64,000 nucleotides of DNA from HGM04593 sp045646965 (GTDB lineage: Bacteria > Bacteroidota > Bacteroidia > Bacteroidales > Bacteroidaceae). The translations under genes were made by a program, and so were the position numbers. The notes under the pieces were generated by a model, which was given only the letters and a program-made list of their open reading frames with translations, did not search any database and was not told the DNA's origin. Shown in pieces: positions 27,201 through 35,600 of this stretch (positions are counted from its first letter, which is position 1; every line of letters starts with the position of its first letter). The stretch lies in NCBI GenBank assembly GCA_045646965.1, contig JAZRLR010000006.1:1-64000 (forward strand). Direction: 5' to 3'.

Positions 27201-30200
27201 TTAAGTGCGGGCGATGTAACGCTCCCGCCGTCAAATGTGGTGCTGTATGTGAACTCCTCGCCATTCCAGCTAAACACCGCGTCGGCGTTTGTCATATTGC
27301 TCTGTATGGTGAGGCTGCTGCCGAGGTAAGCGTCTATGGGTACGAAGACAAAGTCGGTACAGTAGTTCGAGTTTGTCTGGTCGTATGTTACAGAAGATTG
27401 GTCAAAACCTCCGTCGGCGTTTCTTATAACAAAGTAGTTGCTGCCGGCTGTGTGCAGGGTTACACCTGCGTGGCGTGTGCTTGCTGCAACAGTGAAATTG
27501 TGTTTACTGTCGCTCATACCTTTGTGGGCAAGGTAACGTCCTGCTTTATTTGCGAAATTGTACTTGCCGTCGCTCTCCACCGCAGCTGTCCAGATGTAGT
27601 TGTCGTTATTGCGGTACAGGGTAGTGCCGAGTGTGAGCGTGCCGCCGTTGCTATAGAGATAACGGTTGAGGAAGGCTCCGTCTTTGTATGTGTCGGCATA
27701 TATATAGTGCTCGTGTCCCTCGATGGGCGAGCCCTCGGTGAGACCTTTGTTCCACTTATATACGCTGTTGAGCGCAGTGGCCTGCTCTGCGGTGGGGCTT
27801 TGCGCTGTGCGGTAGGCACGCACTGCGTCAAATGTCTGTGCTACCTTTTCGTTGTTTGGCAGAATGTAGAACTCCGAGAAGGTGTAGAATACGGTGTTGT
27901 TATTTGTAGTGTTTACTGTGAAACGCAGATATTTGTATGCTGTTTCGGTGCTTATAAGCTCGCTGTAGTAGTCGAGCACGCTGCTGCTTGTGGGGAAACC
28001 GCTGCTTATAACGGTGATATTCTCCCAAGCGTCGCCGTCGGCAGAGCCCTGAATGGTTATCTTCGTGGGGCGGTTATTGTCGTTCTGACTGCGTTTCTTG
28101 AAATAGAAACGCCAGCTCTTTGCAGGGTTGTTGAGGGTTGCCTGCAGGTAGTGGCTTCCCTCTCCTATAGTGTTTCCATATCCGCTGTGGAAGAAGGTGG
28201 TGTAGTTGCCGTCGATGAGGTTTGCGTATGCGTTGCCGCTCTCCTGACTTGTGCTTGCGGGGTAGTTGCAGACAAACTGTCCGTCGCCCGCGATGCCTGT
28301 GCCCGCGTTTTTCACGAGGCCGTAGAAACGCTGCAAACCATATATGTTTATGTTTGCGTTCGACTCTACCGCTTCGTTAAGGGCTATGTCCTCGTCGGTA
28401 GCGGGGTACTCTATCTGTGAAACCTTTGCCGCATTGAATGCCTCGTCAAAGAACTGCACCGAGCGCACCGAGCCTGCAAAAGTGTCCCAGCTTGTGGTGC
28501 TGTTTACCACGCCTGCGCCGATGTATATCTTTGCGTTCTCACTTGTGGCCTCGTTTGTGGCAATGTGTGCAAAGTCCTGAAAGGCGTTGCCCGGTGAGGC
28601 GGTGTTTCCGAGTGTACCGTTTATGTATGAGCTGAAGGTGTTATTGTCCTTGTCGAGCACAAATACCACCTTGTAGCTTGTAGATGCGTTCAAGGATGTG
28701 GAACCCGAGTATACATCTCCGCCGCGTGACGATGTGATATAGGCGAGTTTGTTTCCGTTGAAGCCTGCGGCCACATAAGGTGAGGCTCCCGAGCCTATGG
28801 CCGAGGTCACGGGAGCTTTAGTAGGGTCGGCTGCGCACACAAGTACCTGACGGCCGCTCAATGAGGCGGGTGTCACAAGGTCGATGGCAATTGTGAGGTT
28901 TCTCTTTGAGAAAATCTTTGCCGCGGTTTCGTCGTCTATGGCAAAGGGGTAGGTGGCGTCGCGCAGCTGCTCAATCTTTGCAAAGGGCTGCGGGGCGATG
29001 TCGTCGGTCACATCGATGAAACGGTACTGACAGCCGTCGTCGTTTGTGTTTGTTCCGCTACCCCAGTTGAGGAGCTGGTAGCTGCCGTCTTTCTGCTGGT
29101 TGAACTGCGATGAGCCGCTCACAACTATCACATAGCCGTTTGTTGCAGCTTTTTTAATTGTCCAGCCTGCCGAGGGGGTGGCTGTGACGCACTTCAGGGG
29201 TGAGCCGCTTGTGGTGATATATGTGCCGTCGGCGATGTTTACGATGTTATATGAGCCGTCGCCGCGTGACTCGAATCGCCATATAGAGGCTTTTGTGGTT
29301 GCCTCTGTGGGGCCTGTGATGGCTGCGTCGGCGCCGTTGCCTGTGGCATAGCGGTTGGCACGCAGAGGGGTACACATTCGATAGCAGTGTCCGTCCACGG
29401 GTTTGTTCATATTCTCGTTTGTGAGCGTTGCGACAAAGGCTGTCCAAACCTGCTCAAGTGCGTTTATCTGCTCGTCGCGCTCGTCGGCTGTCATTGTAGC
29501 CGAATAGGTCGCCTCTATCTCTGCAATTTTTGCATCTACGGCCTGTGCGGCGCTCTCGGGCCACATACCCACCGCTGTGCCTATGTATGAGCCGCGGTCG
29601 CGTTTCATCTGGCTTATCTTGGCTGCTACCTGCTCGGTGGCGTCGTCCTTGCACTGGTTGGGTGAGTAGATGAGGTTCTCCACGGCGTTCTTGCCCTGCT
29701 TGTCGGTAAACACACAGGTGAAGAGCCATTTGTTGAGGCGCACGCCGTTGGCTGAAACGTAGGGGAGTTTGATAAATACTTTGTTCCAGCCGGCTTTCAG
29801 AGTTATGGTAATGGGCTCGCGGGCGCTGAAGTTCTCGTTGCCGAGGTCTACTTCGCTGCCAATACCCTTGCCTGCATTTGTCCAGGTGGGGGGATTCACT
29901 CTCACGCCGTTAATCCAGATGTTGGAGCCTTTTCGGTCCCAGTTGCCGTTGTCGGGAGCTTTGTCGTTTTCGCTGCGTCCGTAGTTCTGGAACTCAATCT
30001 GTGCTCCCACCTCCTGCTCTGTGGGGCTGTAAACGTATGTCCACGCATAGGCGGTGCGGTTCTCGTAGTTTGTTGTGCCGTAGTAGGTGGGGATGATACC
30101 GTTGCCCCAGGTGTGACGCAAGTAGATACCCGCACCTGTTGCCATACCTGTGTAGTAGGTCACGCCGTCGTGTGTGAAGCTCTCTGCCATAAGGTCGGTG

Positions 30201-31708
30201 CTTGTGCTCTTGCCTTCCTCCTCGGGCGGGAAGATAGCCGAAGCGTCGCCGTTATTGGGGAAAGCGTCTGTGATGCGCCAGCGCACGTTGGTCTGTTTTA
30301 CATAGGGGATGGGCTCGTTCTTCAAAGAATTAGCCTTGTGGAAGAGGAAGCGACGCTCCCAGTCGGCAAACTCGTCAAACTCTTCGCCGCTGTTGGGAAG
30401 CATAGTTCCGCCTTTTTCTATGTAGAGCTTGCCACCGCCTATCCAGGCACGCTCGGCGCTTGCAATCACGTTGGCATACATATTGTTTTGCTTCACGATG
30501 TCGCTCTCTGTGGGTGTCTTGCGGTCGTTCCAGTAGGCCGATATGGTTCCTGCAACCTCGCTGTTTCCCTGTTGCACATAGTAGATATTACTGCGGTAGA
30601 TTCCCACTACATCGGCAAACACGTCGAAGTGGTTGGTGTAGTTGTATCGGCAGTCGATATTGGGTATGCCGCCGACTTTTGCGCCGCTGCTGCTCCACAT
30701 CTGTGTCATATCGGCTGTGTTGCTGTTTATTGAGACGCCGCGTATGGGGTTCCACACAACTACCTTCTTGCCCAGGTTGTGTATGGTGTCGTTCATAATC
30801 TGGAGGAAGTTGGGATAGGTGATGCTCTCCTCGTCGGCACCTATGTGTATGTAGGGTGCGTCGGGGAACACATCTGCCACCTGTGTGAGGGTTGTGAGAA
30901 GCACCTGCACGCCCTGGTCTGTCTGCATAGAGAAGCCCATAGCACGGTCAAAGGCGTCGCTGTGTCCGGGCATATCAATCTCGGGAATTACAATCACACC
31001 GCGCTCTTTGGCATAAGCGGCCACATCGCGGCACTGCTCCTGTGTGTAGTATTTTCCTGCGAAGCGTGTCATTGTGGAGTCGGCAGTGAGCTGGGGGTAG
31101 CCCATAACCTCGAAACGCCACGCCTGATTCTCGGTAAAGTGCCAGTGGAAACAGTTTACCTTGAAGCGCGACAGCAGGTTGATGTGTTTCTTTAGCTCCT
31201 CTACGCTGATAAATGAACGGCCTACGTCGTGCATATAACCGCGCAGTTTGAAGGCTGCCCAGTCTTTTATCTGCACTGTCTCGATGGCCTCCGAGCCTTC
31301 GGCATATCCTTCGGCGAGCTGTGCGAGTGTCTGCGCTGCGCGTATCACTCCCGTGGGTGTCACGGCGGTGATATTTATTGCGTCGGCGGTAACGGTGAGT
31401 GTGTAGGCCTCGTTTTCAAAGCCCTCGAGCTCGTAGTCGTATGCTCCCTCGATGCTTTCTACAATCTGCACGTTTACGGGGGCACCGCCGGCTGTTATTT
31501 CGCAGCCGTATGTAGTGAATAAATTGCGCAATAGTGTGCTGCCTGTTGCGTCGCTGATTGTCACGGGACGGTTAAGTGCGAAGGCTGTTCCGCCTGTCTC
31601 TGTAACCGAGTGGGGTTTAGGCAGCAGGTGCGTTACCTTTGCCTGTGTCGCTGCCGGCATAAGAAGTGCCATTGCGGCAACGAGCGTTGCAATTAATTGT
31701 TTTCTCAT
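24239..31708 (-). CDS. Giant exported fusion enzyme: GH20 beta-N-acetylhexosaminidase + GH33 sialidase
   Basis: 2489 residues in one uninterrupted frame, with a signal peptide (1-23, ending PAATQA). Order: GH20 N-terminal domain (about 25-145); GH20 catalytic barrel (about 150-470) with FHWHFTENQAWRFE and the Asp292-Glu293 pair in HIGADE, a variant of the usual HxGGDE; a beta-sandwich and helical spacer; a lectin-like module; a concanavalin-like module (about 915-1100); an F5/8-type-C-like module (about 1130-1295); further beta modules; then a GH33 sialidase (about 1790-2190) with YRIPAI, Asp boxes IDDGDTW and SDNFGESW, the Glu/Arg block NETKVEELPNGDLMVSVRR and the Tyr of SAYSTM. It ends in a secretion-tail-like VYDLFGRKVN segment. 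One polypeptide could remove terminal sialic acid and then beta-HexNAc. Domain edges are estimates. Confidence 0.9.
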   Translation of the reverse strand: MRKQLIATLVAAMALLMPAATQAKVTHLLPKPHSVTETGGTAFALNRPVTISDATGSTLLRNLFTTYGCEITAGGAPVNVQIVESIEGAYDYELEGFENEAYTLTVTADAINITAVTPTGVIRAAQTLAQLAEGYAEGSEAIETVQIKDWAAFKLRGYMHDVGRSFISVEELKKHINLLSRFKVNCFHWHFTENQAWRFEVMGYPQLTADSTMTRFAGKYYTQEQCRDVAAYAKERGVIVIPEIDMPGHSDAFDRAMGFSMQTDQGVQVLLTTLTQVADVFPDAPYIHIGADEESITYPNFLQIMNDTIHNLGKKVVVWNPIRGVSINSNTADMTQMWSSSGAKVGGIPNIDCRYNYTNHFDVFADVVGIYRSNIYYVQQGNSEVAGTISAYWNDRKTPTESDIVKQNNMYANVIASAERAWIGGGKLYIEKGGTMLPNSGEEFDEFADWERRFLFHKANSLKNEPIPYVKQTNVRWRITDAFPNNGDASAIFPPEEEGKSTSTDLMAESFTHDGVTYYTGMATGAGIYLRHTWGNGIIPTYYGTTNYENRTAYAWTYVYSPTEQEVGAQIEFQNYGRSENDKAPDNGNWDRKGSNIWINGVRVNPPTWTNAGKGIGSEVDLGNENFSAREPITITLKAGWNKVFIKLPYVSANGVRLNKWLFTCVFTDKQGKNAVENLIYSPNQCKDDATEQVAAKISQMKRDRGSYIGTAVGMWPESAAQAVDAKIAEIEATYSATMTADERDEQINALEQVWTAFVATLTNENMNKPVDGHCYRMCTPLRANRYATGNGADAAITGPTEATTKASIWRFESRGDGSYNIVNIADGTYITTSGSPLKCVTATPSAGWTIKKAATNGYVIVVSGSSQFNQQKDGSYQLLNWGSGTNTNDDGCQYRFIDVTDDIAPQPFAKIEQLRDATYPFAIDDETAAKIFSKRNLTIAIDLVTPASLSGRQVLVCAADPTKAPVTSAIGSGASPYVAAGFNGNKLAYITSSRGGDVYSGSTSLNASTSYKVVFVLDKDNNTFSSYINGTLGNTASPGNAFQDFAHIATNEATSENAKIYIGAGVVNSTTSWDTFAGSVRSVQFFDEAFNAAKVSQIEYPATDEDIALNEAVESNANINIYGLQRFYGLVKNAGTGIAGDGQFVCNYPASTSQESGNAYANLIDGNYTTFFHSGYGNTIGEGSHYLQATLNNPAKSWRFYFKKRSQNDNNRPTKITIQGSADGDAWENITVISSGFPTSSSVLDYYSELISTETAYKYLRFTVNTTNNNTVFYTFSEFYILPNNEKVAQTFDAVRAYRTAQSPTAEQATALNSVYKWNKGLTEGSPIEGHEHYIYADTYKDGAFLNRYLYSNGGTLTLGTTLYRNNDNYIWTAAVESDGKYNFANKAGRYLAHKGMSDSKHNFTVAASTRHAGVTLHTAGSNYFVIRNADGGFDQSSVTYDQTNSNYCTDFVFVPIDAYLGSSLTIQSNMTNADAVFSWNGEEFTYSTTFDGGSVTSPALNMVSCNPIYSFVGFFSDEAHSVPVTEISELTADQVIYAKFELAVFSSAFGEKKVRMRMVNDNNYTAGIANQTNFDGAAGTTHPANIQSAREVWYLVGTADGFKLQNEAAGSAYALNVSATTEGTAATMTAVANATTWKLVKKTSGYAIVPSENTNMTLNAYGGKGYNIKLYNAGDTGGWWNFEVLGCLTLNVAVDGTQPLPTNTRIAEVAFSSNGTTGNAILKLGETSKTVYLPLGTFTLTEPWLYRGYTHTGFFKGEETTATDFTNYTFDGDLTITAKYGIDTENKYQYLFWYRKESTNAPYRIPAITVTKSGKVIAISDYRTCGDDIGMGEVDIMFRRSTASYFDWDGISWTEEDYVADGQGGNSNVFNVGFGDAAVVSDRESNKTLVMAVAGKQRFNWATSTSHNSVARIVTIDDGDTWEISDVTGDFLGQEDALFPTAYSLFLTSGRLLQSSYKKEGAEYYRIYGVVVLNDDGNNSYPNYVVYSDNFGESWNILGGIENGMACSAGNETKVEELPNGDLMVSVRRGGGRYFNVFSFTDKANGEGSWNGVASSNFGASDCNGELMRVGNVLLQSIPKRGYQGKDRSNVAIYYKVIEDKKYTSAEIATGWSELIQVSHIGSAYSTMTLLPDGKTIGFLFEEDPDDGTFAYNIVYVPIDLSEVMSDEVKAAAFPAPKSEAFYRLQGRVSGNYMNGANPYDTASGQMSMIADGTTATTIFYLTAQSKLLSYSEGTYTNGTRCIGGIGASNGQTIEFRNAESGNYNYFTLHTDYSGAAKYVYDNGNRVDRNTNYAPNNCDWKVIEVKELPVKVGTTGYSTLYAPVALEIPAEVTAYTAVRNGEYIDLAAIEDGVIPANTAVILKAAQGTHNFAITKSEATIADNVLEGTIEKIATSSLGNPYTLQTDADAENGIVLRRYNGTHINAFKMYMNVSDAAEALFFRFNGTTGIEDITDEAADEESVYDLFGRKVNTPAKGIFIYKNKKVIF

Positions 31709-31761
31709 AAAAGTTATGTATTATATTTTTCTCTTTCTCGCGGTAAGCGGCTTAATATTTC

Positions 31762-31798
31762 ACTGCGGCAGGGTGCTATGCTTGCGCCCTGCCGCAGT
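31762..31798 (-). other. GC-rich hairpin between the two GH20 genes
   Basis: Perfect 12-bp stem ACTGCGGCAGGG / CCCTGCCGCAGT (31762-31773 with 31787-31798) with a 13-base loop. It lies in the 106-bp gap between two minus-strand glycosidase genes and has no T run after it. It may be a partial terminator or an RNA-stability element giving the two genes different expression. Confidence 0.6.
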
Positions 31799-31814
31799 CT
31801 ATCTATGTAGTTTC

Positions 31815-34800
31815 TTATTTTACAAGAACTTTCTCGCCGTTTACGATGTAGAGGCCGGGAGACGAAATGCTCTCCACTTTGTTTCCTCGTATGTCGTAGA
31901 TGGCGCTGTTGCCGTTGCACTCCTCAACTTCCACAATCTCGGTGGGCACCTGCACGTCGCTCTTCTGGAACTCCCAAGTACAAGCTCCCCAGAAGGGCTT
32001 TGTGAGTATATAGTTCCACGATGCGGGGTTGGTGTACCAGCTTGTGCTTCCGCTCTTGTCGATGATGCAGATACCTGTCTTGCCGTCGAGGTTACGCTCC
32101 TCGAGGCTCCACGCATACTCCTCGCCAAGTTTTATGGCCTGCTCGCCGTTGTGCGCTGTGGGGTAGGCTGCGGTGCCTGTGGCTTTGTTGTAGATGTAGA
32201 TAGTGCCGTCGTTGTTTTTCACGATGCTCCACAGCATATAGTCGTTGCTGCTCTTTGCCATAGGAGCCACAATTTCGTTTCCGCTGTTGTAGCCTGCATA
32301 CTTGCCGAACCACACATTGTAGATGTAATAGTAGTAATCCTCGCTCATACTCTGCGCGATGCTTGCCTTCTCCATCATTTGGAATGTGTGGTAGAGCGCA
32401 ACGTATGCGTTGTACTGCGCCTCGCTCACTGCACCGCTCTTGAGAGTCTCCTTGGCAGGGGTGATAACACTGTTCTGCAGGTAGTCGAGCGCCTCGGCTG
32501 TGTAGGAGTTCATCTCGCCGGGAGTTGTGGTGAGCAGAATAATCTCGCCCTTCTTTACAAGGCCCTGCAGCTGTGCGGTGAAGTCGTTCACCTCCACAAT
32601 CTTCCAGGTACCGTTGTAGCAGAGCGCGGCGTTGTCCTTGGCATATACATCGCCCGATACCTCGGCGCTCAATCGTTTCACGCTGCCTGTCACCTGCTCG
32701 CTATAGCCCTCTACCGCCGAAATTGTGACAACTCCGGGGATATATGTGAAGTTCTGTGTGGCGATGGTCGCTTTGTCTATTCTCACGGGAGTTCCATTCT
32801 CCGAGAGTGACACGGTGCTGTTATATGCTCCCATTGTGAGCTGCTCGCCGCTGTATGCGTTGGTTATAATGTAGCCGCCGTCGGTTGCGGTGAAGCTCCA
32901 CAGTTCTTCGGGCTCTGTCTGTGGGGTGTAATGGAAACGCACGCCGTTGCCTTTCTGATACATTGTAGAGCCCACATACTGACGTTCATATTGTGTAGAT
33001 GCAGAAACAATCTGATAGTATTTGCCCTCCTGCGGCATTGTCACGGGAGCGTTCTTATAGTTCTCTATCGCCTCGGCAAGAGCCTCTACATCCTCGCCGT
33101 TGCACAGGCTGTAAAGCATCTCAAGAGCGTCGTAGAGCTCTGCTCCGGGGTAGCCTATGCCGCCGCGCACGCTGCCTGCGAGAATCTCTTTGGCCTCGTT
33201 CATAACCTTCTCGGCGTCGCTGTACTTTGTGGGCTCGATGTAGTGCTTTGCATACTTGTAGTCGAGCAACTCAAATATCTCGTCGTGGCTCTGCAAGCGC
33301 TTGTAGAACGAAGTCCAGTTCTTCTGCACTGTGGGCAACCAGCCAATCTCGGCGAGAGCGAGCAGACGGGGAAGCAACTGATACTCCACCTCGTCGATGT
33401 CGTTTGTAGTCTCGGTCCACATATTTCCCTGCACACCCAGAGCATAGCTCTCGCGTCCCTGCAAGTTGCTCACGGGGTTGAGGCCGTAAATTTCCTCCAA
33501 GGTGTTCACGCCCCAGCCGCCGTTGTAGAGCTCGTCCACAAAGCGGTTGTTTGCGTCACTCTGCATAAAATCGAGGTAGAGGTGGCTGTAGGGCACAATA
33601 ATTGATTTCATTCCTCTGTCGGCAGCTGTGGCGCTGTAGCCTATGCCGTTCCACGCCATAATCACGGGCTTTATTTTGTTATTGTCGTTCCAGTGGCTCA
33701 GAAGCTCGTCCCACACCACAATGTCCTTGCCGTGCTTCTCTTTTACATAGGTTCCGAGTTCCTCTACAAGCCACGACTGCAGCTGGTTCACGCCGTTGAG
33801 GCCGAGCTGTTCCACTCTTGCAAGGCACTGCGCGTTGGTGCTCCACTGTCCCGTGGGGCACTCGTCGCCGCCGAAGTGTATGTACTTGTGGGGGAAGATG
33901 GCTGCAAGGTTGTCCATAATGCACTTGAGGAAGTCGATGACACGGTCGTCACCTATGTTGAGCACGTCGTGCGAGATACCGCCGTCTACGCGCACCTCGT
34001 ATTTCTTTGAGGGGTCGCAGCTGAACTCGGGGTAGGCTGTCACGGCTGCCACCATATGTCCGGGGAGGTCTATCTCGGGCATAATCTCGATGTTACGCGC
34101 AAGGGCATACGCCACAACCTCTTTCAGGTCTTCCTGTGAGTACCACATTCCGCGTCCATACTCTGTGTCGTCGTAGAAGTTTTGTCCGTCGCTTGCGTTG
34201 CTGAACGAGGCCTTGCGTATAGAACCAACCTCGGTGAGCTTGGGATATTCGGGTATCTCGATGCGCCATCCCTGGTCGTCGGTGAGGTGCCAATGGAAAC
34301 GGTTCATCTTGTAGAACGCAAGAATGTCGAGCACTTTTTTAACTTCCTCTTTATTAAAGAAGTGGCGTGCGATGTCGAGCATATATCCGCGGTGACCGAG
34401 TGTGGGGCGGTCGTTTATATCGAGGTAGGGGATGTCCCACTCTGTGCCGCTCTGCAACTTGTCGGCAAAGAAGGCGCGGGGCAGCATCTGCTTCAATGTC
34501 TGCAAGGCGTAGAAATATCCTGCAAAGCCCGAAGCCTTTATCTCGATGCTCTTCTCGCCCACGGTAAGCGTGTAGGCCTCCTCGGGCAGGGTGCTGTCGC
34601 TGCCGAACCATATCTCGCCCTCGCAGCAGCTCTCGCCGGCGCTCTTCATCTGCAGTGCGATGCCCGACACCTTGGCAAGCTGTGTGGCAAACTCGTTGAG
34701 GTGTGCCTGCATCTGCGCGTCGTTGCAGGCGATGGCGTTGAGGCTGCTCAATGCGAAGCGTCCCTCCTTTATCACTTCGAGCTGTGTGGGCTGTGGTATG

Positions 34801-35336
34801 ATAGAAATCTTGCCAAGCTCGGCAAATGTAGCTGCATCGACAAATGTCACGGGGTTATTGGGGTCGTTTGAACTGTTCCACAAACCCACGCCGCGGTTGT
34901 CGGTGGGGCCGCCCCACAGGTTCATAGAGATGCCTGTGTTGCCCTTGGGGTGAATCTCAAATGCACCGTTGAATTCACTGTAGGGTGTGGGGGTGATGAA
35001 GAAATCGCACACGCCCTCGCTGCCTGCTGTGGTGTTGCGCACCTTCTCGTTGAGGCTTGCCGAGTTTACATAGAGTGTGTAACCCTTTTTGTTTGTGAAG
35101 CGGTATCCGTCGGTGTCGTTACCTGTGATTTTCCACTGCTCCTCGTCGCTTCCGGTGGGCATAGCAACCTTCGCTTCGCCTCTGTCGCTTGTCGAAGCGA
35201 TGGCCTTTCCGCCGTTCATAAACTGTATGATATACCACTTGACGTTGTCGCCGTCACTTACGACGGGAAACCCTTGTGCGCATAGCGATGTGAGCCCTGC
35301 GCAAAGTAAAAGAATTGCTGAAAAAAGCTTTTTCAT
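31815..35336 (-). CDS. Exported GH20 beta-N-acetylhexosaminidase
   Basis: 1173 residues with a signal peptide (1-20, ILLLCAGLTSLCA). Residues about 22-175 are a ricin/lectin-like module. GH20 N-terminal domain about 180-310 (IPQPTQLEVIKEGRFALSS). Catalytic barrel about 315-680 with GYMLDIARHFF, RFHWHLTDDQGWRIEIPEYP and the canonical HFGGDECP, whose Asp491-Glu492 are the catalytic pair. A helical spacer (about 690-770) and more lectin-like beta modules follow, ending in the tail IYDIRGNKV..GLYIVNGEKVLVK. It would release terminal beta-GlcNAc or GalNAc. It lies directly upstream of the GH20-GH33 gene on the same strand, probably one transcript, and diverges from the GH84-GH2 gene. Confidence 0.92.
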   Translation of the reverse strand: MKKLFSAILLLCAGLTSLCAQGFPVVSDGDNVKWYIIQFMNGGKAIASTSDRGEAKVAMPTGSDEEQWKITGNDTDGYRFTNKKGYTLYVNSASLNEKVRNTTAGSEGVCDFFITPTPYSEFNGAFEIHPKGNTGISMNLWGGPTDNRGVGLWNSSNDPNNPVTFVDAATFAELGKISIIPQPTQLEVIKEGRFALSSLNAIACNDAQMQAHLNEFATQLAKVSGIALQMKSAGESCCEGEIWFGSDSTLPEEAYTLTVGEKSIEIKASGFAGYFYALQTLKQMLPRAFFADKLQSGTEWDIPYLDINDRPTLGHRGYMLDIARHFFNKEEVKKVLDILAFYKMNRFHWHLTDDQGWRIEIPEYPKLTEVGSIRKASFSNASDGQNFYDDTEYGRGMWYSQEDLKEVVAYALARNIEIMPEIDLPGHMVAAVTAYPEFSCDPSKKYEVRVDGGISHDVLNIGDDRVIDFLKCIMDNLAAIFPHKYIHFGGDECPTGQWSTNAQCLARVEQLGLNGVNQLQSWLVEELGTYVKEKHGKDIVVWDELLSHWNDNNKIKPVIMAWNGIGYSATAADRGMKSIIVPYSHLYLDFMQSDANNRFVDELYNGGWGVNTLEEIYGLNPVSNLQGRESYALGVQGNMWTETTNDIDEVEYQLLPRLLALAEIGWLPTVQKNWTSFYKRLQSHDEIFELLDYKYAKHYIEPTKYSDAEKVMNEAKEILAGSVRGGIGYPGAELYDALEMLYSLCNGEDVEALAEAIENYKNAPVTMPQEGKYYQIVSASTQYERQYVGSTMYQKGNGVRFHYTPQTEPEELWSFTATDGGYIITNAYSGEQLTMGAYNSTVSLSENGTPVRIDKATIATQNFTYIPGVVTISAVEGYSEQVTGSVKRLSAEVSGDVYAKDNAALCYNGTWKIVEVNDFTAQLQGLVKKGEIILLTTTPGEMNSYTAEALDYLQNSVITPAKETLKSGAVSEAQYNAYVALYHTFQMMEKASIAQSMSEDYYYYIYNVWFGKYAGYNSGNEIVAPMAKSSNDYMLWSIVKNNDGTIYIYNKATGTAAYPTAHNGEQAIKLGEEYAWSLEERNLDGKTGICIIDKSGSTSWYTNPASWNYILTKPFWGACTWEFQKSDVQVPTEIVEVEECNGNSAIYDIRGNKVESISSPGLYIVNGEKVLVK

Positions 35337-35373
35337 ACTCTGTATTTATTTAATAGGTTATATTTCTGCTCGA

Positions 35374-35381
35374 TAAAGGTA
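35374..35381 (-). promoter_or_regulatory. Candidate -7 element for the GH20 gene
   Basis: On the minus strand TACCTTTA, one mismatch from TAnnTTTG, 38 bases before the GH20 ATG. No clear -33 TTTG is seen, which would suit an activator-dependent promoter; that is an inference. The rest of the 264-bp divergent region is AT-rich and holds no other recognisable element. Confidence 0.35.
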
Positions 35382-35527
35382 TGAAAAAAGTGTCATATAA
35401 GGTTAATTTTTTATTTATTTTTTGTTTTAAAAAAGATAAAAAAGAGCTGTTAATCAACTAAAATGCCTATATTTGATGCAAAAACCTCGAATATACATTA
35501 GCTCGCTGTGAAAATATTCAAGTAAAC

Positions 35528-35560
35528 TTGATATTTCTCGCTCGCTTATCTGTATATTTG
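35528..35560 (+). promoter_or_regulatory. Candidate promoter of the GH84-GH2 gene
   Basis: TTG (35528-35530), 22-base spacer and a perfect -7 element TATATTTG (35553-35560), with a predicted start about 33 bases before the ATG. The spacing is slightly longer than the usual 19-21. Confidence 0.5.
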
Positions 35561-35600
35561 CAGAATACGAAACCGAGAGAATTTATAAATTTTAAAAACT

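Noticed and set aside
26957..28420. Open frame of 487 codons on the plus strand opposite the GH20-GH33 gene
   Set aside because: Its product is a Cys/Val/Gly-rich sequence with no domain pattern, while the minus strand encodes a clear multi-domain enzyme across the same bases; it is a by-product of codon bias.
24239..31708. Possibility that the GH20-GH33 protein is two genes joined by a sequencing error
   Set aside because: There is no internal stop, no promoter or start-like region between the halves, and intermediate modules continue smoothly; the neighbouring GH84-GH2 protein has the same large multi-domain style. It should still be confirmed on reads.
31452..32810. Open frame of 452 codons on the plus strand spanning the ends of the two GH20 genes
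   Set aside because: It lies opposite two well-supported coding regions, crosses the intergenic hairpin and has no recognisable start signals or domains.
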